From Echinicola arenosa (lineage in GTDB: Bacteria; Bacteroidota; Bacteroidia; Cytophagales; Cyclobacteriaceae), in the NCBI RefSeq assembly GCF_014841125.1, contig NZ_JACYTQ010000011.1, forward strand, positions 1 through 64,000: a stretch of DNA of 64,000 bases, read 5' to 3'. Below, one piece after another: positions 8,588-17,300 of the stretch. How positions within the stretch are numbered: the first letter of the stretch is position 1; every line of letters starts with the position of its first letter. The position numbers and the translations under genes are program-made. The notes under the pieces are model-generated. The model ran no database searches. It saw only the letters and a list, made by a program, of their open reading frames with translations, and was not told the origin of the DNA.

Positions 8588-10162
8588 TTAGTTCTTTTTG
8601 ATGATTAGCTTTTGGCCAACCTGTATGATAGATTGGTTAGCAATGTTGTTCCAGTTTTGTATATCAGCAACACTTACGCCATATTTTCTAGCGATTCCAT
8701 ATAAGGTTTCCCCTTTTGCTACAGTATGAGTCTGAGAGATGGACTTGGAGGTGGTAGGCTCAGGGTGTACCTTGTTTTGGTTGGAGGTAGGTTGTTGAAT
8801 ATAATTAGCCTGCTGAGCAGCTGGAGGAGGGGCTACCTTCTGATATTGAATTGGTTCGTTTCTTCTTCTGTAATCCCTGAGTTTTAAAATCATCCCTTCC
8901 CTCAAATCTTCATCTTTGTAAATTCTGTTTTTTGCCTTTAATGAATGTAACCTAATTCCGTACGCCTGCGAAATTTCCCAAAGTGTTTCTCCTTTTCGAA
9001 CTACATGGGTTTCAACTGCTGCCTTGCCTTTTTTTCTCTTGATATAATAGTAATTCCCTTGAACAACCTGGGTTGATTTGGAAAGGTCGTTTACCCGTTT
9101 GAATTTACCCTCTTTTACACCGATTCTTTCTGCAAAATCCGCTGGGTTGGAATTTACTGGAGCGATAATACCTTTAATCCCATTTATTTTAATTTGTCCC
9201 GCTTCATAAGGTTTGGTTTGGATTCCTGTTATTTTAGGAAACCCAGCTGCGTTTTTGGCTGTAGTGCCTACTGCTTTTGTTGGCTCAGTTGAAGAAGAGG
9301 CGTTTTGACTGGATATTAGGACAGGTTTGAGGGGCGCAGACCCCGCAGTAATATATGTGAGGGCATAGGTCTTTCCCTCAGGGATTTTTTTTCCAGATAC
9401 CCATTTATTATACTCTTTTAAATGATCTTCTGATACCCCTAGGTTTCTGGCAAGCTCTCCTAATGAAGTGGGACCTTGTACAGCGATTTCCTCTAGGTGT
9501 TGGTTGCTGGTGAATTTTCCAATTTGGTTTTCAAAGGCAATTTTATGTGCCAAGTATTTTTTAAAGTACCAATGGGTATTTTTGGTGATCTTCATTGACT
9601 TGTTGCCATTATACTGGCTTCCGAAGTAATTCTTTGCGCCACCAAGTCCCATTTGGTAAGAAACCAAAGCACAGACCCAATTGTCGAAATAGTTATTGTG
9701 TTTCTTTAAGTACAAAGCTGCTCCACGAGTTGAAGCGACAATGTTTTTTCTTTCGTCTATTTGGTTGTCTACCTGTAGGAAAACTTCTTGAGCAGTGCCT
9801 TTTTTAAATTGCCAAAAGCCTACTGCATTTGAAGTAGAGATAGCATCCGGGATTAATCCACTTTCCTGAATTACCAAGTATTTGACATCGTCAGGTACAC
9901 CTTGCTCTCTCAAAACTCTTTCGATGATAGGCATGTAAAGGTTAACTCTTTCTAATTTAACCTTAAAATAGCTTGGGTTTCTGCAAAGTGCATCCACATC
10001 CAGTTGGATATCTCTTTGGGCTTGATCATTAAGATGCAAAGTCATATTTGCAAACTTAATGCTATTGGGTACCCTAGGGGCCTGAGCATAAAGTAACGGA
10101 GAAAGTGTTACGAATAGGATAAAAAGAAAACAGGATAGTAATTTAAACTTAGAAGAAAACAT
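8588..10162 (-). CDS. MltD-like lytic murein transglycosylase with LysM domains
   Basis: Cell-wall enzyme (524 aa) that cleaves peptidoglycan glycan chains to 1,6-anhydro products. A signal peptide (1-26) precedes an SLT domain with catalytic Glu100 in VIQESGL and the NAVGFWQF motif at 112-119. After a low-complexity linker come two clear LysM repeats (about 383-428 and 479-523, each with KGETL) and a weaker LysM-like segment before them. The order (SLT, then LysM) and length match MltD-type enzymes. The genes upstream on the same strand are unrelated in function. Confidence 0.9.
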   Translation of the reverse strand: MFSSKFKLLSCFLFILFVTLSPLLYAQAPRVPNSIKFANMTLHLNDQAQRDIQLDVDALCRNPSYFKVKLERVNLYMPIIERVLREQGVPDDVKYLVIQESGLIPDAISTSNAVGFWQFKKGTAQEVFLQVDNQIDERKNIVASTRGAALYLKKHNNYFDNWVCALVSYQMGLGGAKNYFGSQYNGNKSMKITKNTHWYFKKYLAHKIAFENQIGKFTSNQHLEEIAVQGPTSLGELARNLGVSEDHLKEYNKWVSGKKIPEGKTYALTYITAGSAPLKPVLISSQNASSSTEPTKAVGTTAKNAAGFPKITGIQTKPYEAGQIKINGIKGIIAPVNSNPADFAERIGVKEGKFKRVNDLSKSTQVVQGNYYYIKRKKGKAAVETHVVRKGETLWEISQAYGIRLHSLKAKNRIYKDEDLREGMILKLRDYRRRNEPIQYQKVAPPPAAQQANYIQQPTSNQNKVHPEPTTSKSISQTHTVAKGETLYGIARKYGVSVADIQNWNNIANQSIIQVGQKLIIKKN

Positions 10163-10256
10163 GTGGCAAGATCACTAAAGAGATAAGCAATTACAGATTA
10201 AAACGTTCCGAAATCCAGAATAATATATGAAATTATGCTTTTAAGAAAATAACTAT

Positions 10257-10901
10257 TTATAGTTTTCGAGCCATTAAGATCCCATCCCTAATTGGAAACA
10301 GTACATTTTCAACTCTTGGATCAGCATTGACCATGTCATTAAAATCCATTATTGCTTTGGTGTCCTTGTCTATTTTTTCTGATGAATCTTTCAGTACTTT
10401 TCCTGACCAAAGCACATTATCTGCCATGATCAGTCCCCCTGAATTTACCTTGTCAATGACCAAATCATAGTAGTTGGAATAATTTTTCTTATCCGCATCT
10501 ATAAATACCATATCAAACTTCTCATCTAGACTGGGTATAATATCCATAGCATTTCCAAGCTTGTACTCTATTTGTGAGGAGAGGCCTGATTTTTCAAAGA
10601 AGCTTCTGACCATTTCTTCCAATTCATCATTAATGTCCAATGTGATCAGCTTGGCGTTTGTTTCCAGTCCCCTTGCCATACAAATGGCAGAATAGCCAGT
10701 ATAGGTTCCTATTTCCAATACCACTTTGGGTTTTTGCATTTTCGTAAAAAGCTCTAGTGTCTTTCCTTGGAGGTGACCAGATAGCATTCTCGGCATAAGG
10801 ACTTTGGCATGTGTTTCCCTGCTGATAAGCTGCAAAAGTTCATCTTCAGCAGTGGTATGTGTTTCACAGTAGCTGAGGAGTTGTTCACTGATAAATTCCA
10901 T
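10257..10901 (-). CDS. Class I SAM-dependent O-methyltransferase
   Basis: Cytoplasmic methyltransferase (214 aa) of the caffeoyl-CoA/catechol O-methyltransferase family (Methyltransf_3). SAM-binding motif I EIGTYTGYS is at 63-71, the metal-binding FIDADKKNY at 133-141, and DNVLW at 161-165. These features predict a divalent-metal-dependent O-methyltransferase. The physiological acceptor is unknown. The M16 peptidase gene ends two bases upstream, so the two are very likely one transcript. Confidence 0.88.
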   Translation of the reverse strand: MEFISEQLLSYCETHTTAEDELLQLISRETHAKVLMPRMLSGHLQGKTLELFTKMQKPKVVLEIGTYTGYSAICMARGLETNAKLITLDINDELEEMVRSFFEKSGLSSQIEYKLGNAMDIIPSLDEKFDMVFIDADKKNYSNYYDLVIDKVNSGGLIMADNVLWSGKVLKDSSEKIDKDTKAIMDFNDMVNADPRVENVLFPIRDGILMARKL

Positions 10902-10903
10902 GT

Positions 10904-12133
10904 CTAATTGGGTAAATAGGTTAGATAACTTAGTTCGTCTTCTCTGAAAACTTCCTGAGCAATATCCTGAAGTTCTTCAGATGTGGTATTGCGGATGATA
11001 CTGAATATATGATCCAAAGAATCAATCTTGCCTTTGTCCAAAAGGTTTTTTCCAAAGACTAGCATGAGAGCAGCATAGTTTTCTTCAGCCATGGCCATTT
11101 GACCAATGGTTTGTTCTTTGGCCATATGTAGTTGTAGTGTGCCTAGTTTTTTCTCTCTCAGTTTTTTCAACTCTTTCATGACCAAGGTTCGCGCCTTTGG
11201 AGCAGTTTTTTCTTCCGTTCCATAAAATATCCCAATGAAACCAGTATCTCTATAAACTTGATACGCTGATTCTACACTGTAAACGTAGCCATATTTTTCC
11301 CTAAGTGCCAAATTCAACCTGGAGTTCATGCTAGGTCCCCCAAGGATGTTGTTGAGTAGATATAGTTTGTATCTCTTTGGGTGATAAAGTGAGTAGGCTG
11401 GCTTTCCTAAAGCACAATGGGATTGGGTAATATCTTTATGAATGGTTTTTTGTAAAGGTGTATAATGACCAAAATCACTTCTAATGTATAAGCTTTTCTT
11501 GGTGGGGATTTCATTCAGTTTCGGTTCCAGTTGCTTGAGGACTTTGTTAAATGAGATATTTCCCACTACAGAAAATACAATTTTTGAAGTATCCATTCTG
11601 GTGGAGATGAAATCAAAGAAGTCTGTTTGGACAAATGAATTGACCGTGTCTTCTGTACCAAGGATATTTCGGCCAAGTGAGTGGTTTTGAAAGACTACTT
11701 CATCAAACTCATCTTGAATGGCATCATCCGGTGAATCACGGTACATGGCCATTTCTTCAAGGATTACCTGGCGCTCTTTCTCTATCTGCTTTTCTGGAAA
11801 GGTGCTGTGAAAAGTAATGTCATACAAAAGTTCAGCAGCTTTATTAAAGTGTTCCTTAAGAATGGTGGAATAAAAGCATATTTTTTCTTTGGTAGTATAG
11901 GCGTTTAACTCACCTCCTACTGATTCTAGCCTGTTGAGAATGTGAAAAGCTTTTCTCTTTTTTGTACCTTTAAAAGCCATGTGCTCCCAAAAATGCGCAA
12001 GTCCAGCTTGTTCAAACGTTTCATCCCTGCTTCCAATATCGAGAATAAATCCGCAATGTACCAACCTAGTATGAGTAACCTCGTGATGGACTATTCGAAT
12101 TCCATTCTGTAACTCTTTGATATTATATGACAT
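10904..12133 (-). CDS. M16-family zinc metallopeptidase
   Basis: Pitrilysin/processing-peptidase family protein (409 aa). The inverted zinc motif HFWEH is at 47-51 (ligands H47 and H51, catalytic E50) and the third ligand region ILEEMAMYRD follows near 124-133. Length fits a single-chain half-enzyme (two M16 domains) that dimerises, like the mitochondrial processing peptidase beta subunit. No signal peptide is seen, so it is probably cytoplasmic. It heads a minus-strand group with the O-methyltransferase and is divergent from the glycosyltransferase gene. Confidence 0.9.
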   Translation of the reverse strand: MSYNIKELQNGIRIVHHEVTHTRLVHCGFILDIGSRDETFEQAGLAHFWEHMAFKGTKKRKAFHILNRLESVGGELNAYTTKEKICFYSTILKEHFNKAAELLYDITFHSTFPEKQIEKERQVILEEMAMYRDSPDDAIQDEFDEVVFQNHSLGRNILGTEDTVNSFVQTDFFDFISTRMDTSKIVFSVVGNISFNKVLKQLEPKLNEIPTKKSLYIRSDFGHYTPLQKTIHKDITQSHCALGKPAYSLYHPKRYKLYLLNNILGGPSMNSRLNLALREKYGYVYSVESAYQVYRDTGFIGIFYGTEEKTAPKARTLVMKELKKLREKKLGTLQLHMAKEQTIGQMAMAEENYAALMLVFGKNLLDKGKIDSLDHIFSIIRNTTSEELQDIAQEVFREDELSYLTYLPN

Positions 12134-12162
12134 GTATTAAATCTCTTTCAACTTTGAAATTA

Positions 12163-12170
12163 CAAAAATA
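12163..12170 (-). promoter_or_regulatory. Possible -7 element for the M16 peptidase gene
   Basis: TATTTTTG on the minus strand lies about 30 bases before the start and matches TAnnTTTG. No TTTG box at 18-20 bases further upstream is evident. Confidence 0.3.
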
Positions 12171-12268
12171 ATGTACTTTATCGGGATATTTTTTTTGAGG
12201 CTTTTAATATGTTAATTTTATCTTGTTGAAATAAGGACTTGTTTCGACAAACGACTTCAAAATAAACC

Positions 12269-13102
12269 ATGATGGTGAATAGCACAGAACTGAAGGCTTC
12301 ATTGATTGTTTCAGTTTACAAAAACACAGATTTTCTAAAAGCAGTATTGGATTCTTTGGCTTATCAAACAGAGAATAATTTTGAAATTATTATTTCCGAA
12401 GACGGTGACTCGGAGGAGATGAAAAAATTTGTTGATAATTACCAATTTAAGCATCAATTCCAGCACCTTAGTAGAGAAGATAAAGGTTGGCAGAAGAACA
12501 GCGCTTTGAACGAGGCGATACGTTCTGCCAAAGCAGATTGGTTGGTTTTCATTGACGGGGATTGTGTGCTCCATCCTCGCTTTATGGAATTTCACCTTGA
12601 GCTTGCTGACCCTAAATCAATTCTTGCCGGCAAAAGAATAAAGTTGGATCAAGAGACATCCCAACTTTTGTTGTCCGGAGAAATACCTGTAGAGGAGATG
12701 AATAGGTTTTTGAAGAAGAATTTTAATAATGTGAAGAAGAGAGGGGCGCAGTTTGTTGAGGAAGGCTTTTTCATAGACCCTAAGGGTATTTTAGGTTTTT
12801 TGGTGAGGAAAAGATCAATGCGCCAATTGAAAGGTTGCAATATGTCTTTCCACAAAAAGGCAATTTACGATATAAATGGGTTTGATGAGGACTACATTCG
12901 GCCAGCGGTAGGGGAGGACATTGATCTTCTCTGGAGATTTGAGGGGGTGGGTTGCCGTATCAAATCTGTCCGTAACCTAGCTGTTCAATACCACCTTCAT
13001 CATAAAGAGAGTTGGACAGATCAAGAGGAAAATATGCGATTGATGGAGAGCAATATCGCCCAAAAGAAATATGTATGTGAAAATGGCCTAAACAAATTCT
13101 AG
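12269..13102 (+). CDS. Family 2 glycosyltransferase
   Basis: GT-A-fold glycosyltransferase (277 aa). An N-terminal nucleotide-binding strand SLIVSVYKNT (11-20) is followed by SEDGDS (43-48), the metal-binding DxD-type FIDGDC at 94-99, and the acceptor-side motifs KGCNMSF (187-193) and GEDIDLLWR (214-222). There is no membrane segment, so it is soluble or peripheral. It resembles the group that adds sugars to lipooligosaccharide or O-antigen, but donor and acceptor are unknown. It ends one base before aminopeptidase P. ATG codons at 12269 and 12272 are both possible. Confidence 0.85.
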   Translation: MMVNSTELKASLIVSVYKNTDFLKAVLDSLAYQTENNFEIIISEDGDSEEMKKFVDNYQFKHQFQHLSREDKGWQKNSALNEAIRSAKADWLVFIDGDCVLHPRFMEFHLELADPKSILAGKRIKLDQETSQLLLSGEIPVEEMNRFLKKNFNNVKKRGAQFVEEGFFIDPKGILGFLVRKRSMRQLKGCNMSFHKKAIYDINGFDEDYIRPAVGEDIDLLWRFEGVGCRIKSVRNLAVQYHLHHKESWTDQEENMRLMESNIAQKKYVCENGLNKF

Positions 13103-13103
13103 T

Positions 13104-14393
13104 ATGAGATATAATCCCTTGGATCAAAGAGTCTATATAAAAAATAGATCAAAGCTGAAGCAAAAATTGAATCCTAGGTCGCTGGTGATTATTCATTCAA
13201 ATGATGTGATGCCTACCAATGCCGATGGAACCATGAAATTCAGGCAAAACAATGATCTGTTTTATTTGAGCGGAATAGATCAGGAGGAAACTATTTTAGT
13301 GATGTGTCCAGATTTTCCAAATGAATCGATGAGGGAGATACTTTTAGTAAGGGAGACCAATGAACATATTGCTATTTGGGAAGGTAATAAGCTTACAAAA
13401 AAACGAGCTGAAGAGCTTTCTGGTATCAAGAACGTCCAATGGACATCAAATTATGAAGCAACTTTGGCCACGCTCACGGCTTATGCAGAGCATATTTACC
13501 TTTCTACCAACGAGCACAGAGGTGCTTCACATGAAATTGTGACAAAGAATGCCCGTGAAATTGAAAAGATTAAAAAATATTATCCTTTACACGAGTTTTG
13601 TAGATTGGCGCCCATCGTGGAGACTTTGAGATCTGTCAAAGAAGAAGAGGAAGTAGAGCAGATTCAGAGGGCGTGTGATATTACAGAAAAGGGATTTCGG
13701 AGAGTTTTGACCTTCATTGGGCCAGGGGTCATGGAGTATGAAATAGAAGCTGAATACATGCATGAGTTCTTAAGACAAGGAAGTAGAGGCTTCGCCTATG
13801 AACCAATTATTGGTTCAGGCTATAATAGTTGTGTGTTACACTATTTGGAAAATGATCAAGTATGCCAATCTGGAGATTTGATCCTAATGGATGTTGGGGC
13901 AGAATATGGTAACTATAATGCGGATATGACCAGGACTGTTCCGGTGAGTGGGAAGTTTAATGAGCGGCAAAAATCAGTTTATAATGCTGTATTAAGGGTG
14001 AAAAGAGAGGCTGTAAATATGCTCCGGCCTAGTGTGGCTATTCAGGAATATCAAAAGGAGGTTGGTAAGGTGATGGAGTCAGAATTGGTAGGATTGGGTT
14101 TGCTAGATAGAACAGATGTCAAAAATCAGGATCCAGCTAATCCTTTATACAGAAAGTATTTTATGCATGGTACTTCCCATCATTTGGGTTTGGATGTTCA
14201 CGATGTGGGTTCGGTTTACGAGCCTATTCAAAAAGGTATGGTGTTTACTGTGGAACCAGGGATTTATATCCGTGAAGAAGGTATTGGAATAAGATTGGAA
14301 AACAACTATGTGATAGGAGAGAATAGGAACTTGGATTTGATGGCCAATATTCCTATTGAAGTGGAAGAGATTGAAGAAATAATGAACTTCTAA
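13104..14393 (+). CDS. pepP: Xaa-Pro aminopeptidase (aminopeptidase P, M24B)
   Basis: Dinuclear-metal peptidase (429 aa) that removes N-terminal residues preceding proline. The creatinase-like N-terminal domain (1-170) precedes the pita-bread domain. All five metal ligands can be assigned: D263 and D274 in LMDVGAEYGNYNADMTRT, H359 in HGTSHHLGLDVHD, E384 in VEPGIYI and E399 in IRLENN. Length matches E. coli PepP. The gene follows the glycosyltransferase by one base and ends at a bidirectional terminator. Confidence 0.93.
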   Translation: MRYNPLDQRVYIKNRSKLKQKLNPRSLVIIHSNDVMPTNADGTMKFRQNNDLFYLSGIDQEETILVMCPDFPNESMREILLVRETNEHIAIWEGNKLTKKRAEELSGIKNVQWTSNYEATLATLTAYAEHIYLSTNEHRGASHEIVTKNAREIEKIKKYYPLHEFCRLAPIVETLRSVKEEEEVEQIQRACDITEKGFRRVLTFIGPGVMEYEIEAEYMHEFLRQGSRGFAYEPIIGSGYNSCVLHYLENDQVCQSGDLILMDVGAEYGNYNADMTRTVPVSGKFNERQKSVYNAVLRVKREAVNMLRPSVAIQEYQKEVGKVMESELVGLGLLDRTDVKNQDPANPLYRKYFMHGTSHHLGLDVHDVGSVYEPIQKGMVFTVEPGIYIREEGIGIRLENNYVIGENRNLDLMANIPIEVEEIEEIMNF

Positions 14394-14410
14394 AGGATTT
14401 AAGAAAATAA

Positions 14411-14445
14411 AAAAGACCACAGGCCCAAAGCTTGTGGTCTTTTTT
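14411..14445. terminator. Bidirectional terminator between pepP and tsf
   Basis: AAAAGACCACAGGC, loop CCAAA, GCTTGTGGTC followed by TTTTTT. A-tract and T-tract on both sides let it end transcription from either direction between convergent genes. Confidence 0.85.
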
Positions 14446-14463
14446 ATGACTTTTCGGAAAGGA

Positions 14464-15294
14464 TTATCCGATAGATATTCTTTTGAAGTCTACTACTGTC
14501 AGACCTTTAGAAACACTGTCTAGGTATTGAGATACACTTTTGCTGCTATCTTTTACGAAAGCTTGGCTCAACAAAGTGTTTTCTTTGTAGAATTTATTCA
14601 ATTTACCCATAGCGATCTTTTCGATCATTGCTTCAGGCTTTCCTTCTGCTAGAGCTTGCTCTTTACCGACGGCAATTTCTCTTTCTACTGTAGAAGCATC
14701 CACGCCGTCTTTATCAACAGCAACAGGGCTCATCGCAGCGATTTGCATCGCAACGTCTTTACCAGCTTCTTCCACATCAGCTCCACCAACGTTTTTAAGG
14801 GCAACTAATACGCCCAATTTACCATTAGAGTGGATGTAAGGAACAACAGCCTCACCATTCACTACCACGAAGTTGCTGATTTCAATTTTCTCACCAATTT
14901 TACCAGTCATTTCGATGATCTTCTCACCTACAGTGATGCTTTCAAATGGTAAGCCAATAATTTCTTCTTTACTAGTAGCACCTTTTTCTACTGCTAAGTC
15001 AAGAATAGCATTTGCGAAAGCTACGAATTCTTCATTTTTAGCAACGAAGTCAGTTTCACAAGTAAGGGTCAAAAGCACACCTTGAGATTTGTCGGCACTT
15101 ACGTTAGTAACTACCACACCCTCTTTAGTTTCACGATCAGCACGGGAAGCAGATACTTTTTGTCCTTTTTTCCTTAAGATATCAACCGCTTTTTCAAAAT
15201 CTCCTTCAGCTTCAGTAAGGGCTTTTTTACAGTCCATCATACCGGCGCCGGTCATTTGTCTTAGTTTGTTTACCTCTTGTGCAGTAATAGCCAT
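14464..15294 (-). CDS. tsf: Translation elongation factor Ts
   Basis: Guanine nucleotide exchange factor for EF-Tu (276 aa). The N-terminal UBA-like region (VNKLRQMTGAGMMDCKKAL, 8-26) and the EF-Tu contact motif TDFVAKNE (81-88) are unmistakable. One dimerisation-core unit is reduced as in other Bacteroidota. It follows rpsB by 153 bases, a gap holding a terminator-like hairpin, so tsf may have its own promoter or be attenuated. Confidence 0.97.
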   Translation of the reverse strand: MAITAQEVNKLRQMTGAGMMDCKKALTEAEGDFEKAVDILRKKGQKVSASRADRETKEGVVVTNVSADKSQGVLLTLTCETDFVAKNEEFVAFANAILDLAVEKGATSKEEIIGLPFESITVGEKIIEMTGKIGEKIEISNFVVVNGEAVVPYIHSNGKLGVLVALKNVGGADVEEAGKDVAMQIAAMSPVAVDKDGVDASTVEREIAVGKEQALAEGKPEAMIEKIAMGKLNKFYKENTLLSQAFVKDSSKSVSQYLDSVSKGLTVVDFKRISIG

Positions 15295-15356
15295 TGTTTG
15301 ATATTTTTAATAGTGATGATGACTTTTATTAAAACGTTTCGTTTTCAAGATTTTAG

Positions 15357-15385
15357 CAAACCTGAAACGAATAGGTAATAACAAA
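15357..15385 (-). promoter_or_regulatory. Possible tsf promoter
   Basis: On the minus strand TTTG (15382-15385), 17 bases and CAGGTTTG (15357-15364) approximate the Bacteroidota promoter with one mismatch. The TTTG overlaps the T-tract of the preceding terminator-like hairpin. Tentative. Confidence 0.3.
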
Positions 15386-15425
15386 AAAATTGAACATAGG
15401 TAGTTTACCGTATGTTCAATTTTCT
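15382..15425 (-). terminator. Terminator or attenuator between rpsB and tsf
   Basis: The minus strand reads ATTGAACATA, a bulged C, GGTA, loop AAC, TACC, TATGTTCAAT, then seven T's. This is a strong intrinsic hairpin inside a ribosomal protein operon, after rpsB and before tsf. Confidence 0.75.
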
Positions 15426-15447
15426 GTTATTATTAAATCATAGTGGA

Positions 15448-16209
15448 TTACTCTTTGGTTTCCGCGTCAGCAGCTTTTTTTGCTTCTTCTTCTTCAGAGA
15501 GTTTAGCCTCTTCCTTGTCTTTCTTTCTTTCTGAAAGACCTTCCTCGATAGCAGCGCCAACAGCTTTTACCAATAATGAAATGGATTTAAACGCATCGTC
15601 ATTGGCAGGGATAGGGAAGTCAACTTCACCTGGGTTTGAGTTTGTATCTACCAATGCGAATACAGGAATACCAAGCTTTTTAGCTTCGGCAATCGCGATG
15701 TGTTCTCTTTTGATATCAACTACAAAAAGCGCAGCAGGAAGACGGGTAAGGTCAGCAATACCTCCCAATACGTTTTCCAATTTTTGACGCTGTCTTGTAA
15801 TCATTAAGCGCTCTCTTTTTGCTAGGCTTGTGTAAGACTCTTCTTTCATCAATTTGTCGATGGAAGACATCTTCTTCAATGACTTTCTAATAGTGGCAAA
15901 GTTAGTCATCATACCACCTAACCATCTTTCAGTTACGAAAGGCATTTTCAATCTTGCCGCTTCTTCAGCTACCAAGTCTTTAGCTTGCTTCTTAGTAGCA
16001 ACGAACATGATTTTTTTGCCAGAGCGAACGATTTGCTTGATTGCGTTGGATGCTTCTTCAAGGCAAACGAGCGTTTTGTTTAGATCAATAATGTGTATAC
16101 CGTTCTTCTCCATGAAGATGTACGGTGCCATTCTAGGATCCCACTTTCTTGTTAAGTGTCCAAAGTGAACACCAGCATCCAGTAAGTCTTTATATTCGAT
16201 TTTAGCCAT
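15448..16209 (-). CDS. rpsB: 30S ribosomal protein S2
   Basis: S2 protein of the small subunit (253 aa). It has [19 protein letters not shown] near the N-terminus, [12 protein letters not shown] and [10 protein letters not shown]. The last 35 residues are an acidic, Lys/Glu/Ala-rich tail, a common extension in Bacteroidota. It is cotranscribed after rpsI in the order rplM-rpsI-rpsB, with a terminator-like hairpin downstream. Confidence 0.97.
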   Translation of the reverse strand: MAKIEYKDLLDAGVHFGHLTRKWDPRMAPYIFMEKNGIHIIDLNKTLVCLEEASNAIKQIVRSGKKIMFVATKKQAKDLVAEEAARLKMPFVTERWLGGMMTNFATIRKSLKKMSSIDKLMKEESYTSLAKRERLMITRQRQKLENVLGGIADLTRLPAALFVVDIKREHIAIAEAKKLGIPVFALVDTNSNPGEVDFPIPANDDAFKSISLLVKAVGAAIEEGLSERKKDKEEAKLSEEEEAKKAADAETKE

Positions 16210-16251
16210 TTAAATATATATGTTTTAAATAATATCTGAGTATGGTCCAGA

Positions 16252-16638
16252 TTAACGTTTAGAGAACTGGAATCTTCTTCTAGCTTTTCTACGTCCTGGT
16301 TTCTTACGTTCAACCATTCTTGGGTCACGAGTAAGGAATCCTTCTTTTTTCAAGGCAGGTCTGTGCTCTTCGTTGATTTCACAAAGTGCTCTTGAAATAG
16401 CCATTCTAGCTGCTTCTGCCTGACCTTTGATTCCTCCACCGTCTACATTGATTTTGATATCGTAAGCTTCTGCTTCGTTTACCAAAGTAAGAGGCTGCTT
16501 AACTACAATCTGGTGCAGGTCAAACGGGAAATAAGATTCAATGCTTCTGTTATTTACAGTGATTTCACCTTTGCCCGGCTTCATATAGATCCTTGCAACA
16601 GATGTTTTTCTTCTACCGATTGTATTGATAACTTCCAT
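16252..16638 (-). CDS. rpsI: 30S ribosomal protein S9
   Basis: S9 of the small subunit (128 aa). It begins INTIGRRKTSVARIYMKPG and ends in the basic tail KKPGRRKARRRFQFSKR that reaches the P-site tRNA. It starts 12 bases after rplM, the universal L13-S9 pairing. Confidence 0.98.
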   Translation of the reverse strand: MEVINTIGRRKTSVARIYMKPGKGEITVNNRSIESYFPFDLHQIVVKQPLTLVNEAEAYDIKINVDGGGIKGQAEAARMAISRALCEINEEHRPALKKEGFLTRDPRMVERKKPGRRKARRRFQFSKR

Positions 16639-16650
16639 GGAATGATCAAA

Positions 16651-17094
16651 TTATAATTTAATTTCTTTTGGTTGTTGTGCTTCATGAGGATGCTCAGCAC
16701 CTTCGTACACATAAAGATTGGTATACAACTTATTCCCTAGTCTGTTTTTAGGCAACATACCTTTTACTGCTTTTTCGATAAGAATTGCAGAAGACTTCTC
16801 CTTTAATAATTTAGGAGTAGAGATTCTTTGACCACCTGGGAAACCTGTGTGACGAACATATACTTTCTCATCCCACTTCTTACCGGTTAACCTGATTTTG
16901 TCTGCATTGATGACAATTACATTGTCTCCGCAGTCTGCATGAGGAGTAAAGCTAGGCTTGTTTTTTCCTCTTAGAATTTTCGCTACCTCACTTGCAAATC
17001 TACCTAGTACTTGAGCTTGGGCGTCCACTATTACCCAGTTCTTTTGTACTGTAGCACTGTTTGCTGATACGGTCTTATAGCTTAAAGTATCCAC
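16651..17094 (-). CDS. rplM: 50S ribosomal protein L13
   Basis: L13 of the large subunit (147 aa). The motifs WVIVDAQAQVLGRFASEVA, GDNVIVINADKIRLTGKK and KGMLPKNRLG are diagnostic. It is the first gene of the rplM-rpsI-rpsB operon and is preceded by a well matched promoter at 17151-17182. Confidence 0.98.
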   Translation of the reverse strand: MDTLSYKTVSANSATVQKNWVIVDAQAQVLGRFASEVAKILRGKNKPSFTPHADCGDNVIVINADKIRLTGKKWDEKVYVRHTGFPGGQRISTPKLLKEKSSAILIEKAVKGMLPKNRLGNKLYTNLYVYEGAEHPHEAQQPKEIKL

Positions 17095-17150
17095 TGTGTA
17101 AATGTTTAATTATTAGCTTGTTAAATACATTTCACCCTCAAAAAGGGACA

Positions 17151-17182
17151 CAAAGATATGAGGATTTCCAAACATATGCAAA
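17151..17182 (-). promoter_or_regulatory. Promoter of the rplM operon
   Basis: On the minus strand TTTG (17179-17182), 20 bases, then TATCTTTG (17151-17158) match both boxes of the Bacteroidota housekeeping promoter. The predicted leader is about 50 bases and begins near a small hairpin CCCT-TTTTG-AGGG (17135-17147), which might have a regulatory role. Confidence 0.65.
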
Positions 17183-17203
17183 ATATCCGAAGGTTTACTG
17201 CCT

Positions 17204-17251
17204 AATTTTCACGAGGATAGCGAAATTTTAATTCGTCTCCCGGTGAAAATT
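17204..17251. repeat. Interrupted inverted repeat between the RluA-type gene and rplM
   Basis: AATTTTCAC at 17204-17212 and GTGAAAATT at 17243-17251 are perfect inverted copies. Inside lies a second short stem CGAA/TTCG (17221-17235). It is upstream of the rplM promoter and downstream of the RluA-type gene; no T-tract follows, so it is not an ordinary terminator. Confidence 0.5.
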
Positions 17252-17300
17252 TTCAGTATTGAAGAATGGATTGATAAGATGGCTAAGGCTTTTTTGGGCC

